Shown piece after piece: positions 6,262 through 12,208 of a DNA stretch of 12,208 nucleotides. Each line of letters begins with the position of its first letter. Position 1 is the stretch's first letter. The stretch is from Eubacteriales bacterium (GTDB taxonomy: Bacteria > Bacillota > Clostridia > Oscillospirales > Acutalibacteraceae), in assembly GCA_030529125.1 (NCBI GenBank), contig JAUMXP010000036.1, positions 1-12,208 of the forward strand, given 5' to 3'. Both the position numbers and the translations under genes were made by a program. The notes under the pieces are model-generated. The model made no database searches. It was not told where the DNA came from and saw only the letters and a program-made list of their open reading frames with translations.

Positions 6262-7336
6262 TGGTACAGTTATTGTTACATATCGTTGCAACGCAAAATG
6301 TACAATGTGCAACAGATACAAGGTGCCAAGTAAACCAGAGGAAGAAATCTCTATTGAAACAATTAAAAAGCTGCCGCAGATGTATTTTACAAACATCACT
6401 GGCGGAGAACCGTTTATCAGAGAAGACCTGAAAGATATTGTCAGAGAGCTTTACAAAAAGAGCGATAGAATTGTTATTTCAACAAACGGATTCTTCACGG
6501 ATCGTATTGTTGATTTGTGCAAAGAGTTTCCACAGGTTGGTATTCGTATTTCTATCGAGGGTTTAGAGCAGACAAACAACGACATCAGAGGCCTTGAAGA
6601 TGGGTATCAGAAAGGCTACATGACGCTCAAGACTTTAGTAGATATGGGTATGACTGATGTCGGATTTGGTATGACAGTACAGGATAAGAATGCTCCTGAT
6701 TTGTGTGCGCTGTATGATATTTCAGATGAGACGAATATGGAGTTTGCAACAGCATCTCTGCACAACAGCTTCTATTTTGTAGAGTCAAACAACATAATTC
6801 ATGACAGATTGATGGTAGCGCAGAATTTTGAAGATTTAGTCAACAAGCTGTTAAAGTCAAATTCTCCTAAGAAGTGGTTCAGAGCATATTTTAACCACGG
6901 CCTTATCAATTACATATTTAGCCAGAAGCGTCTGCTCCCTTGTGATATGAGCTTTGATACTTTCTTTATTGACCCGTACGGTGACGTCATGCCGTGTAAC
7001 GGAACAAAAGAAAAAGAAGTTATGGGCAACCTAAACGAGCAGACATTCGATGAGCTTTGGGAAAGTGAACAGGCTGAAGCAGTGCGTAAGAAAGTCAGAG
7101 CGTGCGACCGCAACTGTTGGATGATAGGCTCGGTTTCCCCTGCGATGCATAAGTATATTTATAAACCTGTTTTCTGGGTGCTTAAACATAAATTTTTGTT
7201 CTTCTTCAAGAAGAAAAAGTACTCCATGTACGAGAATAAAATCGTTCGCGATTTCAGAGATGGCAAGGTGACTAAAGAAGAGCTCGATTGCCTCTCAACC
7301 TGCGAGTGCTGTAAAAAAGCAGAGGCTTGCAAGTAA
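6245..7336 (+). CDS. Radical SAM protein with SPASM-like C-terminal Cys region
   Basis: The protein has 363 residues. C15-x3-C19-x2-C22 binds the SAM-cleaving 4Fe-4S cluster, and GGEP (53-56) is the SAM-contact motif. A second Cys set, C233, C251, C287 and C291, has the C...DPYGDVMPCNG...GNL...LWES layout of SPASM/twitch-type domains that hold auxiliary clusters. Then comes an aromatic-basic segment (308-326, ending FFFKKKK) that could dock on the membrane, and a Cys-rich tail (C349, C353, C355, C356, C362). Such proteins do radical chemistry on peptides, sugars or other substrates. No small peptide gene is adjacent, so a sugar, lipid-linked glycan or unknown substrate is more likely here, but this is inference. 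Ribosome site GAGGGA (6233-6238) is 6 bases from the ATG. It is followed after 24 bases by the next glycosyltransferase. Confidence 0.88.
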   Translation: MAKKLNGTVIVTYRCNAKCTMCNRYKVPSKPEEEISIETIKKLPQMYFTNITGGEPFIREDLKDIVRELYKKSDRIVISTNGFFTDRIVDLCKEFPQVGIRISIEGLEQTNNDIRGLEDGYQKGYMTLKTLVDMGMTDVGFGMTVQDKNAPDLCALYDISDETNMEFATASLHNSFYFVESNNIIHDRLMVAQNFEDLVNKLLKSNSPKKWFRAYFNHGLINYIFSQKRLLPCDMSFDTFFIDPYGDVMPCNGTKEKEVMGNLNEQTFDELWESEQAEAVRKKVRACDRNCWMIGSVSPAMHKYIYKPVFWVLKHKFLFFFKKKKYSMYENKIVRDFRDGKVTKEELDCLSTCECCKKAEACK

Positions 7337-7360
7337 TTATTAATTTTTAAGGAACATTCT

Positions 7361-8440
7361 ATGGATTTAGTCAGCGTAATTATCCCTGTATATAATGTTG
7401 AGCCATACCTTCTGCGTTGTGTTGAAAGCGTACAGAATCAAAGCTATAAAAATCTGGAGATCATTCTGGTTGATGATGGCTCCCCTGATAACTGCCCAAA
7501 ACTTTGCGACGAGCTGGCTCTTAAAGACGACAGAATCAAAGTAATACATAAAGAAAACGGCGGCTTGGGTTATGCACGAAACTCAGGACTTGATGTAGCA
7601 ACAGGCGACTATGTGATGTTCATCGATTCTGACGACTGGATTTCAGATACACGAGTTGAGAATCTTTACAACGCATTAACAGAGCATAACGCTGATATCG
7701 CTATCGGCACATATACAGACATAAGCTCAGATGGAAAAGCCAGCGTACTCGATATCGAGGTAGAAGCAAAGGTGTACGAAGGCGATGAGGTAGTGCAGCA
7801 GTTGCTTTTACCTATGATTGGTTCTGATACAGCTTATCCGTATGATATGCACTTTAACTGTTGTGCGTGGCGAAGTCTGTACAAAATGGATGTAATAAAA
7901 AAGAATGATTTAAGATTTCTAAGTGAACGAGTAGCTGTGTCTGAAGATATGTACTTTAATGTCGATTTCTACGCACATACTGAAAAAGCAGTTGTGACAG
8001 ACGACGAAGGATACTTCTATTTCAAAAATTATGACTCCATATCAAGACGATATGACCCTAAAGGTATTGAACGTACTATCAAGTTTTACACTCAGCTATA
8101 TAGCCAGCTGGAGCACTACTCCTTAAAAGACAAGGTAGAGTATAGGGTTGACAGAACTTTTTTGATGAAGACGCGCACTGAACTTATGCGCGTGGTTACA
8201 TCTGACTTACCTAAGAAAGAAAAGCTTAGAATCATAGAAGAAGTTTTAAATATAAAAACAATGGAAGAGGTATTATCAACCTATCCGATTGACACGTATG
8301 TTTCATCCATACGCATATTTTCTAAACTGATGAAAAACAAAAAGGTACGCTCTGTATACAGACTTATTAAACTCAGAGAGAGTGCTCAAGGACAAGGGCT
8401 TATGAAAAAGGCACTTAAACTCATCGGTATAGGAAAGTAA
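7361..8440 (+). CDS. Family 2 (GT-A fold) glycosyltransferase
   Basis: This is a 359-residue inverting-type glycosyltransferase. The start VSVIIPVYNVEPYL is classic GT2. D38-D39-G40-S41 contacts the nucleotide, ENGGLGYARNSGL is the family core, and D89-S90-D91-D92-W93 is the DXD metal/donor motif. E195-D196 in SEDMYF is the probable catalytic-base region. The C-terminal third is basic and lacks strong transmembrane helices, so it is likely a peripheral enzyme at the inner membrane face. AAGGA (7349-7353) precedes the ATG by 7 bases. It should add one sugar to the repeat unit; donor and linkage cannot be read from the sequence. Confidence 0.93.
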   Translation: MDLVSVIIPVYNVEPYLLRCVESVQNQSYKNLEIILVDDGSPDNCPKLCDELALKDDRIKVIHKENGGLGYARNSGLDVATGDYVMFIDSDDWISDTRVENLYNALTEHNADIAIGTYTDISSDGKASVLDIEVEAKVYEGDEVVQQLLLPMIGSDTAYPYDMHFNCCAWRSLYKMDVIKKNDLRFLSERVAVSEDMYFNVDFYAHTEKAVVTDDEGYFYFKNYDSISRRYDPKGIERTIKFYTQLYSQLEHYSLKDKVEYRVDRTFLMKTRTELMRVVTSDLPKKEKLRIIEEVLNIKTMEEVLSTYPIDTYVSSIRIFSKLMKNKKVRSVYRLIKLRESAQGQGLMKKALKLIGIGK

Positions 8441-8475
8441 TATTAACTAAGAATTAGAAAGAGAAGAAATTGTTT

Positions 8476-9777
8476 ATGAACTATCGCACTAAACACGGGT
8501 TCGGACAATTGCATATCAAGAAGCGATCGCTGTTAGAGTGGCTAGCGTTATTTATTTTAGTGATGCCGTTCTTTCTGTCATTTTTCATGGACTTTCTGGG
8601 AGTAACCAGTATTATCAAGTATACGATTGATGTCGCATGGATTTTGTGTGTTGGTCTTTTATTCCTTCGCAGAAAAGTGGTTTTTGATAGAAGGCTCATA
8701 CCGTTTCTTGTTTTTATCTTAGTATTTTTACTGTACACATTGATCGTGTATATACCTAATTATCAGTCGATATTTTATTATCTATGGGGTATAAGAAACA
8801 CTTTCAGATTCTATTTTGCCTTTATTATTTTTGCGATGCTTTTCACAGAAGAAGAGGTAGAAGGTTGTCTTAAGTTTTTAGATGTTATCTTCTGGATCAA
8901 CCTTTTGATTTCTCTTTACCAGTTCTTTATTATGGGTCTTGATCAGGACTTTTTGGGTGGCCTTTTTGGCGTAGAACGTGGTTGCAACGCATACTCACTT
9001 ATTTTCTTCAGCATAGTACTGTCCAGATCGATCATACGATTTATGAACAAGGATGAAAGCGCTTTTAAGTGCTTCTCAAAATGTGCTGTGGCTATACTCT
9101 TGGCAGCCATGGCTGAACTGAAATTTTTCTTTGTTATGTTCGTTGTAATTCTTTTGATGGCAACGATTTTTACATCGTTTTCTTGGAGAAAGTTCTTCGT
9201 TATATTGTTGTCGGTGGTAATGGTTTCTGTTGCTAGCACAATACTTACGAACCTTTTTGGTGCAGACGGAGACATTTCTTTTGAAAATATTATTAACCTT
9301 ATTACAGCTGATAACTACGCAACGCAAGAAGACCTCAGTCGATTCTCTGCAATTCCTAAGATATCTAGTACCATCATGACAGATACATCACAGAGGATGT
9401 TTGGTTTAGGTCTGGGCAACTGTGACACATCTACTTTTGAGATTTGTAACACACCGTTTTATCAGACTTATTCACATTTGCATTATTCGTGGTTCTCCTC
9501 TGCCTTTCTGTTTTTAGAAACAGGATATGTAGGACTTACATTATATATGAGCTTTTTTGTTATGTGTTTTGTATTTGCATATAAACAGAAACGAAAAGCT
9601 AATAGCAACGAGCTTTTCTGTAATATGGCGATGATTATGTCTGTTATGTGTCTGATGATGACTTTCTATAACGCTTCGCTGAGAAACGAAGTTGCATATA
9701 TGGTGTTCTTTGTATTAGCACTTCCGCTGATTAATTCACGCTCAAATATCAAAGAACTCAACAGAAGACTTGTATAA
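8476..9777 (+). CDS. O-antigen polymerase/ligase-like membrane protein (Wzy type)
   Basis: The protein has 433 residues and about ten or more hydrophobic helices, the size and shape of Wzy polymerases, which join lipid-linked repeat units outside the membrane. The large extracytoplasmic loop before the last helices carries the family pattern GLGLGNC (310-316), H334-L335-H336-YSW, and LETGYVG (347-353). I chose ATG 8476: GAGAAG (8461-8466) is well placed for it and too close for the in-frame TTG at 8470, which would add two residues. It is the last gene of the polysaccharide set in the window, 74 bases before the secreted-protein gene. Polymerase versus ligase cannot be separated by sequence pattern alone, but a Gram-positive setting beside glycosyltransferases favours polymerase. 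Confidence 0.85.
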   Translation: MNYRTKHGFGQLHIKKRSLLEWLALFILVMPFFLSFFMDFLGVTSIIKYTIDVAWILCVGLLFLRRKVVFDRRLIPFLVFILVFLLYTLIVYIPNYQSIFYYLWGIRNTFRFYFAFIIFAMLFTEEEVEGCLKFLDVIFWINLLISLYQFFIMGLDQDFLGGLFGVERGCNAYSLIFFSIVLSRSIIRFMNKDESAFKCFSKCAVAILLAAMAELKFFFVMFVVILLMATIFTSFSWRKFFVILLSVVMVSVASTILTNLFGADGDISFENIINLITADNYATQEDLSRFSAIPKISSTIMTDTSQRMFGLGLGNCDTSTFEICNTPFYQTYSHLHYSWFSSAFLFLETGYVGLTLYMSFFVMCFVFAYKQKRKANSNELFCNMAMIMSVMCLMMTFYNASLRNEVAYMVFFVLALPLINSRSNIKELNRRLV

Positions 9778-9851
9778 AAATGCGCTTTACACACACCGTT
9801 ATTTTTGGCGTGTGATTTAAATATATAAATTATTTTGAATGGAGGATAAAT
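9778..9851 (+). other. Short spacer between the Wzy-like gene and the secreted-protein gene
   Basis: CACACACC (9789-9797 region) can fold onto GGCGTGTG (9807-9814) with one mismatch. The sequence that follows is ATTTAAATATATAAATT, not a U-run, so this is at best a weak terminator. No well-spaced -35/-10 pair is evident. The strong ribosome site GGAGG (9841-9845) serves the next gene. Confidence 0.4.
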
Positions 9852-12208
9852 ATGTTCAAAAAACTTGGAAAGCAATGCCTTTCAGTTTTATTGGCACTGA
9901 TGATGCTGTGCTCGATTATGCCGTTGAGTGCACTAGCTGCTGAAGTGTCCGTTGCTGAGAGCGTTGACACCGACCAAAGTGGTTACACCGAGTTTGTAGC
10001 GCAGACTATAGACGAGATTGAAACCATTTTGAACAATTGCACACTCAATTCTGACATGACAAGAGCAGAAGCTGAGAATGCAATTTACAAGTTAGATGGC
10101 GAAACAGTTTATGGTGCATGGGATGATATCAATGCACTCATCAAAACTATTGAGACAACTATGACTCAAGCAGAGTTTGAGGTGCTCGAGAACAGCAAGA
10201 GCTTTGAGGTACTCTCATACCTCTACGATGTTCTTGACACTGCACTCAATCCACCAATTATGTCGGCGACAGTTATTAGTCTTTTAGACGGAAAATTAAC
10301 AGCACAGGATACACAGAATACTGTTAAGAATTCCAGTGGTAAAGTCACAGCTACCGCAAAGGGTAGTCTCTTTAGCAAAAAGACAAACACAATTACGCTT
10401 ATCAACGAAACTGATAGCACATCATTGCTCAGTTTTGACTACAGCGTTGATAAAGCAAGTGCATTTAAAATCAATGGTGCGACTGCTGCTACAAGTGGTA
10501 CTTACTCACAGCTATTAGATGCGGGTGCATCAATTAAAATTGATATTACATCTAATAGCGGTTTATCTAATCTTACAGTTACTCTTACTATGAGTAATAT
10601 TAGTTTAGAGGCTGCTGCTTCAGCTTCAAATGTTACATTTGAATATGACAGCGCTATGGGTTCAGTAACTGTTGGCGGTGAGGCTGTAGCTTCAGGTGAT
10701 ACTAAAGAAATTAGCCTTTCAGAAGGTGCAACAGTGGTTGCTACCGCAAACTCAGGCGTTACATTCCACGGCTGGGTAGATGCTGAGGGCAAAATTCTGT
10801 CAACTGCAGCAACTTATGAATTGAAGCCTGCCGGAGATACAACAGTAAAGGCTATTTTCATTGGTGCTGATTCTGCTCCTCACTTTATGTTAGGTGGTGC
10901 AGCACAGAAATCTGAGAGTGTAGGTCTTTTAGGCTTGTCAAAGCTCTACTACTATACAGTTAGTGGTTCATATATCTTTGATAACTTGAGCGATGCTGTT
11001 AATGTTGCTGCCGCTTCTTCAACAGCTAAGGCGATTGTTCTTATGAACAACGGTACACTTCCTGCAGGTGATTACACAATCCCAACTGGCGTTACACTTC
11101 TCATTCCGTTTGACAGTGCTAACACCATGTATACAACACAGGCTGTTGGTATTGAGGAAACTGTTACAAACAATGTAAGCAACTATGTAGAACCTTATGT
11201 ATATAGAAAGCTTACTATGGCAGATGGTGCTAATCTCACTATTAATGGTGCAGTGAGCCTTTCTGCAAAACACTACTATGCACAGGGTTCAAAATACCAC
11301 GGTGGTTCTCCTTCAGGTCCTTCATCATTTATCGAGATGAACGAGGGAAGTACTATCACTGTAAACAATGGCGGTACTCTCTATACATACGGTTTCATCT
11401 ATGGTGATGGTACAGTAACTGCTAAGAGCGGTGCTACTGTTTATGAGAACTTCCAGATTGCTGACTTCAGAGGTGGTACACAGTCCACAGATATGGACAA
11501 CGGTGTATTCCCTCTTTCACAGTACTATGTACAGAATATCGAAGTTCCGCTTACTATTGAAAGCGGTGCAAAAGAATACAGCTATACTACTGTATATATG
11601 AGTAGTTCAGCATTCGGCTCTGCTGTTGGTTTTATAGCTCCTAGTGACGCTATGTTCAACCTGACATCAGGTTCAGTTACAAAACGCTATGACGGCGCTA
11701 CTGACCGTCTTATTATTGAGCTCAATGGTGATATGACAGTTGCTTCTATCAACATGTCTGTTGGTACAAGCTCAATTAACTCTAAAAACTATGAGCTTCC
11801 TGTAACAAGCAATATTTCTATTAATGTAAATCCAGGAAGTAATATCGTTATGAATCAGGATTTAGCGCTTTTACCTGGTTCCAGCATCGTAGTTGATGAG
11901 GGCGCTACATGCGAACTCGGTTCTGGCTACAATATGTATGTTTATGATGCTGACGATTGGGGCGGATATGCGAGCCCTGCAAACCTTAAGCTTATCCCTG
12001 TAGCTTATGCTGCTAGTAGAACATACACCCGTACAGAAGCTGACCTTGTTGACGCTACTATCCAGCTCGATGGTATCGCTGATGCAAGCAAGGGTTATAT
12101 CTACACAACAGCCGGCGGCGCTAATATTTTCTCAAACGGCACAGGTAAGGCACTTGTTCAGCCGGGTACACAGACTGCTACATATCAGCTGATTCAGGCT
12201 AAGGATAC
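9852..12208 (+). CDS. Large secreted surface protein with bacterial-repeat module and beta-rich region (3' truncated by window)
   Basis: The frame stays open for 785 codons to the window end. GGAGG lies 6 bases ahead of the ATG. Residues 1-29 form a signal peptide (FKKLGK, hydrophobic core, SALA-A cleavage near 29-30). Residues about 40-130 are helical with Glu/Thr-rich text. Residues about 135-255 are beta-rich. Residues about 260-336 match the bacterial-repeat/InlB-B-like pattern (FHGWVDAEGKILS with W308, then DTTVKAIF), a small domain common in Gram-positive surface proteins. From about 337 on the protein is Gly/Ser/Thr/Asn-rich with recurring turns such as DGANLTINGA, EGSTITVNNGGTLYTYG and KSGATVYENF, suggesting a beta-solenoid or stacked beta modules. 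No sortase motif or cell-wall domain is visible because the C-terminus is missing. The role is unknown; adhesion or matrix structure is a guess. Confidence 0.85.
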   Translation, partial: MFKKLGKQCLSVLLALMMLCSIMPLSALAAEVSVAESVDTDQSGYTEFVAQTIDEIETILNNCTLNSDMTRAEAENAIYKLDGETVYGAWDDINALIKTIETTMTQAEFEVLENSKSFEVLSYLYDVLDTALNPPIMSATVISLLDGKLTAQDTQNTVKNSSGKVTATAKGSLFSKKTNTITLINETDSTSLLSFDYSVDKASAFKINGATAATSGTYSQLLDAGASIKIDITSNSGLSNLTVTLTMSNISLEAAASASNVTFEYDSAMGSVTVGGEAVASGDTKEISLSEGATVVATANSGVTFHGWVDAEGKILSTAATYELKPAGDTTVKAIFIGADSAPHFMLGGAAQKSESVGLLGLSKLYYYTVSGSYIFDNLSDAVNVAAASSTAKAIVLMNNGTLPAGDYTIPTGVTLLIPFDSANTMYTTQAVGIEETVTNNVSNYVEPYVYRKLTMADGANLTINGAVSLSAKHYYAQGSKYHGGSPSGPSSFIEMNEGSTITVNNGGTLYTYGFIYGDGTVTAKSGATVYENFQIADFRGGTQSTDMDNGVFPLSQYYVQNIEVPLTIESGAKEYSYTTVYMSSSAFGSAVGFIAPSDAMFNLTSGSVTKRYDGATDRLIIELNGDMTVASINMSVGTSSINSKNYELPVTSNISINVNPGSNIVMNQDLALLPGSSIVVDEGATCELGSGYNMYVYDADDWGGYASPANLKLIPVAYAASRTYTRTEADLVDATIQLDGIADASKGYIYTTAGGANIFSNGTGKALVQPGTQTATYQLIQAKD

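Noticed and set aside
8943..9327. Two overlapping antisense open frames opposite the Wzy-like gene
   Set aside because: Both are Lys/Asn-rich mirror translations of hydrophobic codons on the sense strand, without start signals.
9786..9820. Hairpin after the Wzy-like gene as an intrinsic terminator
   Set aside because: The stem has a mismatch and the following sequence is mixed A/T rather than a T-run, so it was kept only as a spacer note.
10502..10792. Long open antisense frame opposite the secreted protein
   Set aside because: It has low-complexity composition mirroring the Thr/Ser/Ala-rich sense frame, with no ribosome site or domain; a shadow of the real gene.
1..12208. tRNA or rRNA genes, CRISPR arrays, insertion sequences or phage genes
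   Set aside because: No cloverleaf, repeat-spacer pattern, transposase-like frame or terminal inverted repeats were seen on either strand.

Overview
The window reads as chromosomal DNA of a low-to-moderate-GC anaerobic Gram-positive bacterium, most likely a gut-type Clostridia (Ruminococcaceae/Oscillospirales-like; this is inference from gene content and codon style, not a phylogenetic test). The pointers are a pyruvate:ferredoxin oxidoreductase, a diacylglyceryl lipoprotein paired with an ECF-type S component, good Shine-Dalgarno sites, TTGACA/TATAAT promoters and U-tailed intrinsic terminators. All supported genes lie on the + strand.

Region 1 (1-1102): the 3' end of a pyruvate:ferredoxin oxidoreductase gene carrying the TPP-binding part and the last cluster-ligand cysteines, closed by a strong terminator.

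Region 2 (1104-2510): a compact B12-responsive transcription unit. A perfect-consensus promoter is followed by a cobalamin riboswitch whose full transcription-termination logic can be read: P1, a P13-like hairpin, a competing antiterminator and a terminator. Two genes follow: a DUF4430-type lipoprotein and a six-helix ECF S-component-like membrane protein, almost touching. A terminator closes the unit. The likely job is capture and import of cobalamin or a corrinoid precursor, with the ECF energizing module encoded elsewhere.

Region 3 (2580-9777): part of an exopolysaccharide/capsule-type cluster. A promoter with inverted repeats leads into three GT-B-type glycosyltransferases, then a short stretch that looks like the orphaned C-terminus of a deleted membrane acyltransferase. 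A radical SAM protein with a second Cys-rich region, a family 2 glycosyltransferase and an O-antigen-polymerase-like (Wzy) membrane protein follow. No initiating sugar-phosphate transferase, flippase or chain-length regulator is in the window, so the cluster is incomplete or uses factors from elsewhere.

Region 4 (9852-12208): the first 785 codons of a large secreted protein with a signal peptide, a helical N-terminal region, a bacterial-repeat module and a long Gly/Thr/Ser-rich beta-rich region. It runs off the window end.

The most worthwhile points are the readable riboswitch switching mechanism, the B12-controlled lipoprotein/S-component pair, the radical SAM gene inside the glycosyltransferase operon, and the acyltransferase scar just upstream of it.
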